Source: Sipunculus nudus (taxonomy: Eukaryota > Annelida > Sipuncula > Golfingiida > Sipunculidae). From it: 64,000 bases of DNA. Position numbers and translations under genes: made by a program. Positions 1 to 15,791 of the stretch are shown one piece after another. Each line of letters begins with the position of its first letter. Positions within the stretch are counted from its first letter, which is position 1. The notes under the pieces are model-generated. The model saw nothing but the letters and a program-made list of their open reading frames with translations, did no database searches and had not been told where the DNA came from. Where the stretch lies: the NCBI GenBank assembly GCA_026874595.1, contig CM049322.1, positions 41,900,340 to 41,964,339 on the forward strand, written 5' to 3'.

Positions 1-2034
1 TAATAAAGTGATGTGCTCTGCAGAACAAAATATGAGTGAAAAGTCTGTGAAGTAAATGACTTTCTCCATACAGGAGTTATGTGGCCAGACCACTTGGCTT
101 ACTACCAATGTTCACGAAGTGTATGTATAACTTCTGTTGACCAGTCAAATAAATGAGCATCGAGTCCTACCTGATGGAAGCAAATAAACACTAGATCAAG
201 TATGGGTAACAAACCGGGCAAATATGTGGGTAAAACACTGGTTAAACATGGGTCAAAAACTTAAAACCCATAGTTTACCAAAAGGGTCATGCAAAACAAG
301 AATTACCGAAGTCAAATGCTAGCACTGGATGGTATAAATGCAAATAAGCATAGTGCAAGGGTCACCAAAAACACTGGTCAAGGAAGTTATGTGAATCTGT
401 TAAGAAACACTCAGTTAAATTTGTATTTGAAGCTTAACATTGGCAAATATTTGTTAATTATTATCTGTTTATTATATCAAGTGTTTTGTACCCCAACACG
501 CAGTTTAAAGTCTTTACTATGTAAATATGTAATGCTTTACGTAATTAATTCAAAATAATTAAATATATTTTAAATTGTCAATGGATTGTGTTTTTTTCAT
601 CATGTAACTTTCAAAGGATTGTCTCACGCCGTTGGCTGAAATAAAATAAGATAAATCGGTTGCATAATTAGCTTTCTCATGACCATACATTGTAACAACT
701 ACACATATGAAAATGTGTAATATTTGCATACCTGCATTCCACCAATCCACTGGGCATCCGGTTGGCGTAGTGTTGCAGTTTTGGCTGTCACGTGACACAT
801 CATCCATGTATGATGGTATTGTTGTTAATGTTGGTCACGTATTATTTTCCATTTATATCACTGTAACGTTACCGTGGGTCGTGTAAATGGAAAACGGGTA
901 GACCTGTCAGGTTACATTGCCCATGTTTGGCAAACCATCTCTATTTCAAAGGCCTTCAGTTTACCAGTGTTTACCATCCGTCTGCATGCCTTTTTCCCTT
1001 TCATTTTCCATTTAACATATATCGGAATTGTATATATATAGAATTGTAGCTTTGATGTGTGTTGTCACCTCTGCTCAGACAATAAACAGTCATTCGATTA
1101 GAAACAACTTCACATCATTATGTTATAATGGTTAATTTCTACTTCGTGAAAGCACATTTTCATGAAGAACCTCCTACTAGCTAATTTAAAAAAAAAAAAG
1201 GCTGAAAGTCCCCGGATGACTTCTGCACCTGCACGTTTTAACAGCAAAATACATCATTCGGGTATCCTCGTTCGATGTTCGTATGTCCTCGACAAACACC
1301 GTACCTGCAAAATGCCGAACGCAAAATTAAACCTGCCTTCAGCGCCATCTGCAGGGACTTCGTTAAACAATATTTGGCTGTATAGAACTGCGTTTACTGA
1401 ACAAATTAGTTCATTGGCACATACTTTTTCGCTGACGATATTACTTTATATTTTATAAACATAACATTGGTCATTTTGTTTAAATTACAAACATTTGCTT
1501 TCTCTATAGTTAAAACATCATATGAATACACACAAAAAAACACCATTTTCATGTCCTTTTATTAAAAAAAAAACACATTGACCCCATTTTTAATTTCATT
1601 TTTAAGAATAACTTTTGATAGATATTCAACACTGAAATTATTATTTGATTTCCATCGTTAATTTTGAAGTGCCTAATTTCCCCTTAATGTATAACGACTA
1701 TAAGAGCGAAAGAGTTAGATTTGAGAAAGTTTAGATCTTGTGACGTCGTTTATAGGAACACGGAAACTATCACCGTAACACATTATCCTTCCGTGATACA
1801 AGATTTGTAATTGATGGTGGATTATCAAGTCAGCAATCGGCTGTACACAGGCGCATGAAATTAGGGCTTGATATCGGTCAGCCTATTCAGATACAATACG
1901 TATTATGATACACTGAAAGCGATACCCGACACGTATTGGCGATACGCAGCCCTCTTCTTCATGAAATTTTTTTTCAGATTAAAAGCCCCCGATGAAAAAC
2001 GTTTTACTTAAATAAATAAAATAAATAAATTAAT
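1..2034. other. Gene-free stretch
   Basis: No gene supported. Open frames are under 100 codons without family similarity. A weakly inverted pair of GGTAAACACTGGT-like motifs (about 230-300 and 890-990) could be the ends of an eroded element. Confidence 0.5.

Positions 2035-2088
<54 letters not shown>
2035..2088. repeat. (TA)n microsatellite
   Basis: An uninterrupted TA dinucleotide run of about 27 units. Confidence 0.95.
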
Positions 2089-2091
<3 letters not shown>

Positions 2092-2832
2092 CAGTGTACG
2101 CTTTTCGGGCTGGTAATTACTCATTGAAAATGATTGGCCAAATCTTTCGCTTAATTAATAGTTCCTTTTTTTTCTGATACACTGAATACATTGTTTCCTA
2201 TTAAAATCTCGATCATTTTTTTTATGTTCTCTGCTATAATCGTTCGGAATGTAGATTTCTACATTTGTTAGCAGTCACTGTGTTTCCCCGATGTCTCTAT
2301 ATGTGGTTTGAATATGTATCGATACATGGGCATTTTGATACAAGCCTACATGAAATACCTTAATGCCAGTCCACAGGCGTGAGTGTCACGGTTCACAAAC
2401 GCCAAAGCTCCATCAAAGGTGAGCTCAGTGGCAGCCCTGACAACAATTAAGTCGATCTCAACTGGAACAACAAACATCTCACAAGGGTGACGTCATTTGA
2501 ACATAACTAAAATATAACTAAATATAACTAACTGTATAAATCCACACACAGGCTTCCGCCATTTGGGCTTTCAAATATTTGGCCAACATTGCTAGGTTCA
2601 TTCGTACATAAGTGACTGAACATTTGTGAATATTCATTTATGACGTTCCTGTATCCGGACCATGTGCCGGATTCACACAAACATCTATTATTTTCTTCAT
2701 TGGCGCATTTCGGGAATGCTCTTAAACTTTCTTGAGATTAACTTCATGGTTGAAAGAGTCATGTTGTTACCAAAAACAGAAACACAAACATACATGAACA
2801 GGAATGAACGCATACTATGGTTGACTTTATAC

Positions 2833-3190
2833 ACGCGGGGTTAACATTTCGAGATTTTCACCCGTTCGTTGCCTCGCAAAGGTTCTGTTTCCGCGATCTC
2901 ACCACACAAAGACCTACCCAGAGTATAATTATATAAAACAAAATACGTTTACAAAATCTTAATATTTGTACGGGGACCAAAGATAACATCGACTGAGTGG
3001 AAATTAATTTTTCAGCAATGACAGATAATTTGAAAGATAGTATACCATTTATAACAATAATCTTTAAAAGTGTACGATGTATCATTTTTCATAATGCCAA
3101 TCTGTATCCTTTCAACTTGCCCTCGACGATTAAACCTGATATTCAGGAAGGTTTATTATTCGCGATAAAAAGGCAATCACAGTACCTTCC
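2833..3190. mobile_element. Degraded copy of the same MITE family
   Basis: It shares ACATTTCGAGATTTTCACC, GCCTCGCAAAGGTTC and TTTCCGCGATCTCACCA with 51490-51560, and ends GCGATAAAAAGGCAATCACAG, comparable to GGCAACCACAG at the other copy's end. The left terminus is eroded. Confidence 0.55.
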
Positions 3191-5384
<2,194 letters not shown>

Positions 5385-5671
5385 TCATATTATATCCTGG
5401 CGTCAATCAGGCCCGGGGTCTACTGTTCCTGCCGCTCCTTGGTACGTCATCATCCCTATTCAAAATTAAAACACAGAGGAACCCCAGAAAGGCGCACTCG
5501 TTTGTGAGTGAAACAAGGCCGTTTGGCACGGCCTTCCCATTATGCCTGCAGAGTGCTAACCCTTGGTGTGGGCCGACCTTGAAAAATATCACCGCCTCGG
5601 CTGAAATTCGAACTGACGATCTTCAAGGCTTTGAGTCCCGCTCTCAACCCCTGAGCCACAGAAGCCGGTCA
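5385..5671 (-). mobile_element. tRNA-headed SINE (family 1)
   Basis: On the minus strand the head starts TGGCTCAGGGGTTGAGAGCG (A-box) with AGTTCGAATTTCAG (B-box). The body GGGTTAGCACTCTGCAGGCA is followed by TAATGGGAAGGCC and CGAGTGCGCCTTTC. The same body occurs at 29612, 33060 and 53000. An (ATT)n tract lies next to the head side. Confidence 0.75.
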
Positions 5672-5675
5672 TAAT

Positions 5676-5748
5676 AACAATGATAATAATAATAATAATA
5701 CTTATATTATTATTTTAGTAATAATATTAATTAATAATGACTTGATAA

Positions 5749-5790
<42 letters not shown>

Positions 5791-5945
5791 TATTATTACT
5801 ATTATTATTATTATTATTGACAATATTAATGACAATATTAATAACAATAATAATCATAGTAGTAATGATGATGTTGATGATAGATGTTTTTGTTGTTATT
5901 TTCTTTATTAATATATTTAATGTAAGCATGATGATGATGATGATG

Positions 5946-5981
<36 letters not shown>

Positions 5982-5990
5982 ATTATTAAA
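5676..5990. repeat. (ATT)n/(ATG)n-rich trinucleotide tract
   Basis: Long ATT runs (5750-5820 and 5948-5980), with AAT, ATG and ACA variants between them. It adjoins the SINE at 5385-5671. Open frames here encode only homopolymers. Confidence 0.9.
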
Positions 5991-7447
5991 ATTTCGATAA
6001 GAAAAAATGAGAAATACACAGGTCTTAACGATTAATAGCAAACATCCCGGCCTGCTGAGATGAATGGGGAATCTAATAGTCAATTGAGAAAAATGGTGAT
6101 TTTGCAGGTCACTTTTTAAGGGATTGGAAAATCTCAGGGCCCCTATTTCAAAGTAAACTGTTATGAATCAGATATTTTGCAGTGGTTGATCGAAAATTCA
6201 TGTGAGATCCGGAGATAACTATAGAATGTCTCCTGGGGGATGCATGATTCAATGAATAACTCTTCTTTGATTTATGAAACCTTTTTATTTCGGGGCCTTT
6301 CCTGTCAAAGGACGTCGCCCAATAACCTCGAGGTAATTCAAATCACCACAATAAATTAATGTTTAAATTATTCTTTACCTCTGGGAAGGGGCAGTATTTT
6401 TATCTTGGTCGATGGATATATCGCTGTTAATTACAAGCACTATAATTATGTTTATCTATATATTACAGAATTGAATATAAATTTCTCCCTGTCACCTTAT
6501 TTTAACCGCCACTGTCCTGGCCGACTGGTAGGACTGGCCTGTGATGTAACTGAGCTGATTTCCCTTGTCATATATTTCTCTTAACCTTGGTCAGCATATA
6601 ACTCATGCTTAAAGTACCATTCGCCCAAATGCTATAAGGGGCCTGGTAACAGTACTGATTTGGGGGTTCGTTTGATGGCAGAAGGGTACGGTTTCTTAGA
6701 CCTCCTGATTCTCTCGTATTTGCTTGCAGATCCGTGATATAAAATCAATTAGAAGTTTTCCTAAGAGTAAACTGGAGTGACTGACTGAAAGTGAAGACGG
6801 CGCTCGAGCCAGTCACATGTCTCCGAAAATCCGACCCGCACTGGCTCCCTCAGGAACGACAAAGTTTGACAGATTGAGTCGGTATACAGTTAGATATTTA
6901 AGGCGAAAATAAAATAATACTGATAGAGTTGAAGATCGTAGTATATATAGATCAGTTAGAAAGTTTCTAATAGAAAACAGGAGTAACCCAAAAGAAACTG
7001 TGTATTTTCTTTCAAATGGAAACCATCATCCAGTATAGAGAAATAATGCTTTTTGCATTTTAAAAAGAGTCAGAGCAATTTTTTTTCCCGAGTATTAAAG
7101 CATATTGCAAAAAAAGAGCAAAAATGTAACTCCGGTAATGTTTTTGAACATAATTATTTAGACTCCACCTCAAGCATGTGACTCTCCGATCGCGCATCTG
7201 TGCAAGTACCCGGAAGCTTTTAATTAGTAAAATGTAAAATTAGCATATTGTAATTGTGATCATAGGTGGATCCACAGGTGGACCCACAGGTGGACATAAG
7301 CGGCACGTGCCCCCACCCCCATCCCCCCTCAACGATAACGTTCGTAGTTTTATTATTAATTATTAACTGTTGTTGCTGTCTTGCATACTTCATACAGCCT
7401 TTCACATTTTCGCCATTGATGTAATCTCAAATGCCCTCCTTATTGTT

Positions 7448-7733
7448 TAACAGTACTCCCCCATTTTTTAAAGAGGACTAAAGTGATATAAGTCGTACCG
7501 GAAGCAGACCATGTTTGCAATATTAAAGTATTTCTGCCGACTTCGATCCGGTCGGTTGCTTGAGTCTCCATTAGCCGGGGTGAATTTAGCCATCGGGCGG
7601 GGAAAAAGTGTCCGTTGTCCTTAATATGGGGGAGTTTCCGCCCATGAGGGGATTTCAAAGTAGTAAAAACTCTCGGTAGGCCCAAAAAGTGTCTGTTAGG
7701 CGGGATGTCCACCCAAGAGGGGTGTCCGCAGCC
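7448..7733. mobile_element. Probable pogo/Tigger-type non-autonomous element
   Basis: The right end reads, inverted, TACAGTGAAACCCCGGGCTG; the left begins AACAGTACTCCCCCA. The interior has repeated (g)GGxGGACATCCC/TGTCCG motifs in both orientations, typical of the CAGTgaaacCcCg family. The termini match only partly. Confidence 0.45.
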
Positions 7734-10402
7734 CGGGGTTTCACTGTATTACCAAAGGTAAACATATCGATGGAACAGAACACAATCCTAATCACTTCAA
7801 AAAATTGAAAACGCCAGTGACTCAGTATTGCATATCACCACTCAAAGAGAAGGACACATAAAATAACTATCACCTTGACTTGGGGTTGTACCTAGTGGAG
7901 CGATAGTTAGAAGATTAATTGCCACTAAAATACTTTTTAGTAAAGGGGATCAGTCTTGTCACACATTGGTCACGTGATAAGTTGGCGCTTTTATCAAGGA
8001 CCATTGCATATTCGCTTAACAGTTATCGGTCATATCCTACTGCCGTTACTCCGTTTAAGAAATATTCATGAGAAGCATGACTCCTCTACTCGGGATAATC
8101 TTCTTGCTTGTACATGCTGACGATATTGCCGATCTGCGTTATGGTAGGATATATATTGTTAAATCTATCAATAACAAACATTCAACCCTAACTTGTCAGA
8201 TATAAAGTATAAACATAAGATATGGTGTCTGTGTAATATGTCTATCATGTCTTTTTGCTTATATGTTAATTTTGTTTCCTTACAGTAATACAGGCTTGAA
8301 TATCCAGAATATTTGCTGCCATTGGAATCATTTAAAAAAATAGGCCGCATATACCATGCAGTTCCTACAGTCCTGGCAACCTTGAATAAGCATGCATCGG
8401 CCCTTATTGTCACAAGAATGGTGGTTTTAAGTGAAGCAAAAATATGCTAACACAGTGTAATGCTGGTATTTTGAAACACACCATATATGTTTCCAAGCCA
8501 TATTATTGGCATATCCACAGCCCATACTTTTCTCTCCATTGTCCATTTGTCGTCACTCTTTTGTAAATGCTAGAATTACCCAAGTTCCTAAAATGTGGTT
8601 TGAAATTGCTTGATCTTATCCCTAGGATCCAGGTTTATCTATTACGTGGATACCTTTCCGATTGAACTGTTTTATTTTGTTTCCATGTTACATTTATTTA
8701 TCTCTTCATAATTATATATCCACTAAAAACCTATTTCAATGTAACGGATTGTCATAATTAGGTAACATTATTGATGTAAAATCATTTAAATTATATAATA
8801 ATAACATCACTATTTTACTGTGTGTATGTCTGCATTACACAAATGCTGTGGTAAATGTATTCAATTGTGTTTGAAAGATCCTTGATAAGAAGGCCTGGAA
8901 AGAACTATCACTCCTCGTGCCCTATTTATCTTCAGTGTTGACCCATAGGAAAAAAGTGTATTCGCCGGTATTGCTGACTTGACCTAGGTTATGTGCAGGA
9001 GCCGTGGTTCGTCTATTGACCTGCGCGTCATAAATACCTCTCTGCTGATAAAGACTTTGAACAAATATACTTATCGTTCCCTAATCCATGTGTGAATTTT
9101 CGATTGACTGTGTATACATATATACTGATATTGCATTCTATACAATATTAAGTGTTAGCACCTTGGCCCTTATAATTTACCGGTTCCATTGTTTACCTGA
9201 GATATATTTTCTCGGGACAGTCATGTTTTGAATTGGCGGGGTCATATTTTACAACCGGAGTAGAATTATTAATGCCCATGACAATTCATGTAAAAGTAAA
9301 ATGCGGGATCTTAATCAATAATGTATGTGGGCTGATATGGACTTGCCAGAGATACGTCATGGTAGGATGTAGATCTAAGTATTCGCAAATGTCATTTCAG
9401 TCCATAAAATTAACTTTCATAATAAGTGGCATTTAGACTTTAAGAAACCCATATATCCTCGCACTTTTGTTTGCTGCTACACATGTTTCAACCGTTTGTG
9501 TCTTTATACCGTTTGTGAAATGTCTGTATAATTGTGGCAGGGTTAAGGTACATTCCTCGTGCATTTCATATTATGTCAAATTGGTCAAGAGACTTGCCAA
9601 ATGTGTTAGGTGTAATGGGCTAGTGAAGATTAGTATAGGTCACTCAATTTTTCATTCATTCGTTAGTAACGAGTGATTTATAAATATGTAAACAGTTTGC
9701 CACGCTATTACTGTTACCGAATGTTTTGGGTGACACGAAAAACTAACGCACAACACGAAGAACTGAAGATCATGAAGACTTTATACTTATTAATTCTTCC
9801 AGGGTCAGCTTCCACTGAATTCCGACAGCGCTATAGTCTAGGTGGTAGATAAATGGGAACGCCAAGGGTCCTGCGCTCAACCTTTTTAGTATAACCTCGA
9901 TATTCGATACATCGCTCCATGTATGAACATTCATATAGCAGTGAGAGGTATGGATGTCTTCCTATTAATCAGACAGGGAGACCCGTACTAAATAGTTTCA
10001 TACTTACAATAACTGAGCAAAATTACAATTTACCCTCCAGTTAATACAGTCATTCTATTTTTCTACAATCTCTGTTCTATACATAATTTTACTGGAAAAT
10101 AAATCTACCTCGTTTATAACTAATTCATTGTAACAAGTTTCACCTTCAAATTATTGAACTGAAAGTTTGGTGATTCACCTTGTCAGCCTCCCTTGTACAG
10201 CTATTCCTGTGATCCGTGCTGCAAACCCAAGTATAGGTGTGGTGCCTAAACCCCACGCAGGTTCTAAGTATTGCTCAAACGGCAAGCTGTAGACCTATAA
10301 CAGTTCTCTGGCTCAGGCAATAATCTTTTGAAGCTTAATTAACACAAAGCAAAGTTAAAAGTACAATATACTTGCTTACTACTGCAATAATAAAACCAAA
10401 GA

Positions 10403-10403
<1 letters not shown>

Positions 10404-10467
<64 letters not shown>
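10404..10467. repeat. (TA)n microsatellite
   Basis: A pure TA run of about 32 units. Confidence 0.95.
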
Positions 10468-10468
<1 letters not shown>

Positions 10469-11353
10469 TGTGTAAAATGGAATGGTACTACAATATAATT
10501 CAGTTAAAATCAATCAGCATTGTATTCCCCCTAAGATAATGAGAGGTGAATAAAAATTAAATATAAATTTAATATTTAATTATTCATATCTATAAGGTGG
10601 ATGTCAAGACCTAAAAAGCTGAAACTTTCAACCTGAACGTAGAAAGTCAAGGCTGATAAATCACTCAAATAGAAACGTTTAGTTCTGCATGCATGCATTG
10701 TTGGCATATATCCACCTTATGCTTTTAAAAATTAAACATATGTGAGCATGGTATAGAAACACGCTTGTCCAGTGTTCCATTTTCAGCTTTTGTTTTTTTT
10801 TATTGCAATGGAGGTTTGTTTTATGGCTTATGACTATCATAAATGAAAATATGATAAAATGATTGCTGTTTTTTTTTATGTATACACGACGGTAGGGATG
10901 GGGGGGGGGGGAATAGGCTTTAATCCCAACCACCTCTGGATCCGCAACTTTATAACCAATGCTCTGGTTACCTGTAGTCTACCTACCTTTATCATAAATG
11001 ATTTTAATCAATGGAAAACGGTTTAAATCTCTCATCCTGATGTTTCTTATGGTCCTAAAGCCACTATTCCCTGCCTTATTTGTAGTATTTATGTGAAACC
11101 AGCTTACCCTGCATAAGCATTTTAAAGAACTGAAGGTAATCTCTGCTGGGAAAGGTTCTTTTAACGCCATTTTGACTGATGTATAAGCATGTTATCTAAA
11201 GGCTACTTGTACACAAGGTACCTAAGCCAATGTAACCTTAGTTGATGTTCGTGAGAGCATATGAAGCAATGCATTTTTTCTGATTTACAGCACTCTGTAT
11301 TGCCTGATTTTAAGCAAAAAGTGTTTCGATTACGACTGGTGGACATGCCGGCC

Positions 11354-11376
11354 CCCCCCCCCCCCCCCCCCCCACC
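11354..11376. repeat. Poly(C) run
   Basis: More than 20 consecutive C, then ACCCC. Rare in this AT-rich setting and likely length-unstable. Confidence 0.85.
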
Positions 11377-11662
11377 CCGGCTCATGTTATAAACTGGTGG
11401 ATATAAATAAAAGGTACAACCTTTAGCCCGTGGTATTTGCGCATTTTCTTTACGAAAAGTTAAAGAGATTATGTTAATTTGACAAACCTCATATTTCAAT
11501 TGGGTCTCTTTACTTTTGTTTAGCATTTAGCGTCGAATGGGTTGCAAAAAAGCCAAGGGGGGACATTTTATTTCTGGGAAATTCTTTCGATTTTACGTGT
11601 CCTGTTTTTTTTTTAGAAATTCTATGCGAGATTTCAAGATTTTATATTGAGGTCTTGAGACG

Positions 11663-11686
11663 TTATCTCGAGATAAATCTCGAGAT
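11663..11686. repeat. Overlapping TCTCGAGA palindromes
   Basis: TTATCTCGAGATAA is followed at once by ATCTCGAGAT, both perfect palindromes. This may be the end of an eroded MITE; no partner end was found. Confidence 0.5.
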
Positions 11687-14600
11687 AAAAAAAGATGTGT
11701 CCTTAATCAGACACCGCAGTAATGTTGCATATAAATGATTTTACAATTCTTATCGTTCCCAGGTTTCATTAGCATCTTTGTTATAGACATACCAACTTGA
11801 TTTATCAAAAATAATATATATGTTACAATATTCAAAAAATGACTTTGGACTGAAATGACAAGGGATCTCCTTCAGACACTTAACTATACTTGTAAAATAA
11901 CTTCTTTATTTTCATATGATAACGTGGAATGTGACAAAGTGGGCGTGTACTAACTTCTTGTACTTTCACAATGGACATAACAGTACCCAGGACCTATACT
12001 TTTGAAACTAGTTTAACAGACATTCTGTGTAGATTTTTCTCAGTTTTTAATTTAAGATTTTAATAAGATAGCATCAAAAAAAAGCAAGACAACAAACGAA
12101 TATTAATTATTATGGAAAACTGTATAGACTTTAAACTTATTGTATAAAAATGATCAAAACAGCTAAAACCAGTTGGTTAGAGATTTTTTATATTATGAGA
12201 ACTGCAATTTCAAAACAAAAAAAGTCTTAGATTTTTACATCTGTTTACAAATTACTAAGTTCATGATCATTTGACTTTACAGGAATTTGCATATTTATAT
12301 TGACATGAAAGATGATACTTTTTCCATAACAATTACCAGTCTATGATTACTGCGCAAAGACATTTAGCAGTCTAAGATATACACACAATCAGAAATATAT
12401 GTGACCCTTAAGTCATATCCACTTCCGGTTTCCCTTCCTTCCATTGGATAATATGTGTTTGGCTGACATTTAGGAAGGACTCCGAACACCCGTGAACATT
12501 TTTATAATATAAGTACACTTAACAACATTTAAAAAAATCTTTTCAATATTATTCTTGTGTAACAATATAAATATACACTAAGCTTTTCTTAAATTAGGAT
12601 CTCAACAACAGCGTTAGTTGCATGAAGACGACTTTTCACCATTTGCCGTCCTGAGTGGGTTTGCGATTACACTGAATCTTTGTAAAGTCTAGTTATTAGA
12701 GAGTTGGTTATAATAAACTCGTATAATAATATATTTTGATACAGCTCACTGATTCAAAGAAAATATGAATTTATGATACAAACATACCGAATATTTCAAA
12801 TATATTTCATTCCATTGAGAAAGAAAATTATTCTACGGTGTAACCTTTTTTAGTTCACTTGAAATAAATTTTATATATAACTGACGCATCACAAAAAAAA
12901 TTAGTGTGCTAAAACAAACAAAGTAAAGAATATGTATCACGGAAACCAACTGACACTCAAGTACTTATTACAACGTCACCCTAAGGGTTTACATAAACTG
13001 CCTTGTGAACACCCTGTTAAAAATATAAATTAGTACAGAAAAAAAACTATAGTTGCTACAACCAACAACAACAAAAAAAAGAATAGGGACCGCATAAAGT
13101 GGCTGTGAAGCTGAGATGGTCGCTAAACACAGGTGATCGTTAGAAGAGGTTTTATTGTACGTACTTAACTTTTTTAGCCTGGCTGCAACTGCTATTGATA
13201 TTCATTTTCCGTTTTTCTCAGTTGTGACAGCGACTAGAAATTAATATTACTGGTATAAAAGAATAACCATGAACACTCTTGTGCCTACAAAAGGAGTGTA
13301 CTTGGTTAATTTAACTTTAGACTGGATTGTACACATAGTTATCATAACTAATTGAGGCACTATCGATGGCACAGATGGCAGCATTGAAATTTCTAATGAT
13401 GGTTGACATTTCTAAGACTAGCTGTGCGAGTTCTCTTTTAATCACGTTTTCGGGTGCTCAGTCACCTTTCTCAGGTGTGATTGAGTCTTGTAGCTCTGAC
13501 AGTCTCTGACCTGTATACATGATGTAACCCCTGTACCTGACAATATCAACTAATCCACCATATTTCACCTCAGGCCAAAATATATACTGCTTTAAATTAT
13601 TGACAAGGTATTTGAATCGCTTTGAAGGCTTCTTCATATAACACTAACGATGGACTCTGTTATACGCACGTGTATTCCAAGCGAAACTCTAAAAAACATT
13701 GTTCACATATCATAAACCGGATTCAATTAATATGATTTTCAACTTATGGAATACTCATATGGGATTCTAAGTATATCAGAGTAAATAATTTAAAACATTT
13801 TGAAAAATAAGAGTATATTTGTTTGTTACTGGCACTGTCTATTCTTTAAAAAAAGGAAACATATGTTAAAACGATAAGGTTTCAGATTTTATACAATACA
13901 AATTTCAGCTTTTCGCATACATTGACTTATATTTATCGTTCTGAATGACTATTGTTGTCCTTCATTGTATGAATACATTAGTCAATACATGGTATTCATT
14001 GTATGTTCCGAATATGCTCATTTAGGTAGAACGGAAGACTGACGCCTGTTACCAATGGCTCGCATATTTGACGATACCGGGACTTCCGTGTCATCACCTC
14101 AAGGATACCTTAACCAGTTGTACAGGTTGACTGCAGTTATTCAAATCGTCATTATATTTTCCATTGTTATGTATAATTACCATCCTGAGTTTTCCCAATT
14201 CACGGTCCGAAAGGGAGAACAACAAGAAAGTACGTGTAAAAAACTACAACGTTTTAACTTCAATGGAAGCTCCCTTTCGACATACCATTACTATGATGGC
14301 GTGAAATGTGAAGCATTTTTCAAGAAGGTGAACAAACCAGACGGTTTACAAGCAAGTCAAAGCAAATATATGTACAAGAGAAATAATAATTTTGAGGATA
14401 TTTTGTTTACATTGTCTAAAAGCTGCAATAATTTCCACAAACATTTTACCAAGTGCAACTTTAAGGTAACAGAAACAGAACGGAGCTTCCCCATCGCCTT
14501 TGGCATTTTCGTGTATAAAGACATAGAACAAGTAATAAGGTTACTTCGGGCTATCTACCGACCTCATAACTATTACTGTGTTCATATTGATACAAAAGCA

Positions 14601-14880
14601 TCAAACATATTCAAGGACACTTTACAAGGAATCACAAAATGTTATTCCAAAGTGTTCGTGTCATCACAATCTATTCACGTACAATGGGGAACATTCTCAG
14701 TGTTAGAGGCCGAGCTGCAATGTATAAAGGATCTCTAGAAGTTTAAAAAATGGAAATATTTCATCAATCTCACTGGACAGGAATTTCCATTTAAAACCAA
14801 TTTGGAGCTGGTGGAGATACTAAGGGCATTTAATGGATCAAATGACATAGCTGGCACAATACGCCGGTGAGGAAATCTTA

Positions 14881-14920
<40 letters not shown>
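14881..14920. repeat. (ATT)n tract at the start of GCNT intron 1
   Basis: About 13 ATT units, beginning 14 bases after the exon 1 donor. Confidence 0.95.
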
Positions 14921-14950
14921 ATCATTATTACTCTTATTATAATCTGGGGA

Positions 14951-15253
14951 TGGAAAATATTTTAGGCCAAACAAATAAAAATAAAAGATATGGTTCTCAG
15001 GCACTGCCTGCATCAATTTTAAACCCCCGCATCAAAAATTTTAATTTTGATTTTCATTAGAAACTTACCAATTGTAAGCTGCAGCCGCTCAGACATTTCT
15101 TTGAAGAAGATACTTTTACTTGTTTAGCAAAATAAATCTGTTCTTATCATGCCTTTCCCTTATCATCTGACATTTTTTTATGGAAACATTCATAAAAAAC
15201 GTGCTCGAGAACCATACCTTTTTTTTTATTTTGGCCTTAGACTGATATTTTAC

Positions 15254-15255
<2 letters not shown>
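14951..15255. mobile_element. MITE with about 50-bp terminal inverted repeats, in intron 1 of the GCNT-like gene
   Basis: The left arm (14951-15005, ...TTTTAGGCCAAACAAATAAA...GGTTCTCAGGCAC) pairs imperfectly with the right arm (15201-15255, GTGCTCGAGAACCATACC...ATTTTGGCCTTAG). A related right half lies at 35160-35320. Confidence 0.65.

Positions 15256-15299
<44 letters not shown>
15253..15299. repeat. (TA)n(TG)n compound microsatellite
   Basis: About 9 TA units followed by about 14 TG units, at the right edge of the 14951 MITE. Confidence 0.9.
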
Positions 15300-15300
<1 letters not shown>

Positions 15301-15714
15301 ATACACATATCGATATGACGCAAGCAATGATAAGGAAAACAGAATCCAGGTAAAACTATTGTTTTCTTAAACTTTATACACATAATATATTAAGGAATGC
15401 ATTCTTGTGAGGACCAACATCTATTAGCAACAAATCATATATGGATGTTGCATGAGATATTTTGACTGCTATGGAACAGGGATGACAAATACTTTCTCCT
15501 TTCATGTTTTGTAAGATGTACCTAAACTTTCAGTTTGTTTCAAGTATGAACTTAAATATTCGAATATACAAACAGTATGTAGACGTAGGGAATTAATTTT
15601 TAAAATACCTTGAGTAGAAACTTTGAGAATGCAGTCAAATAAACAAAATTAATATTAAATTAAGAAGAGAGTGGTCCACACACTGCAAACATTTATGGTG
15701 TTAATATGTATATT

Positions 15715-15715
<1 letters not shown>

Positions 15716-15791
<76 letters not shown>
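15716..15791. repeat. (TA)n(TG)n tract abutting the GCNT exon 2 acceptor
   Basis: About 21 TA units, then about 15 TG units, then TTCAG and exon 2 at 15796. No ordinary pyrimidine tract separates the repeat from the splice site. Confidence 0.95.

Larger units (their letters stand above)
5991..14054. other. Gene-free stretch upstream of the GCNT-like gene
   Basis: It contains the 7448 element, the 10404 (TA)n, the poly(C) run and the 11663 palindromes. No open frame resembles a known protein. The GCNT promoter should lie at the right end, but no convincing core element was identified. Confidence 0.5.

Noticed and set aside
5702-6083. Long open frames of poly Ile/Asn/Leu in both strands
   Set aside because: They are translations of an ATT trinucleotide tract with no non-repeat sequence.
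15000-15060. Continuation of GCNT exon 1 past 14866
   Set aside because: The conserved peptide stops exactly at a GTGAGG donor, and the phase matches exon 2.
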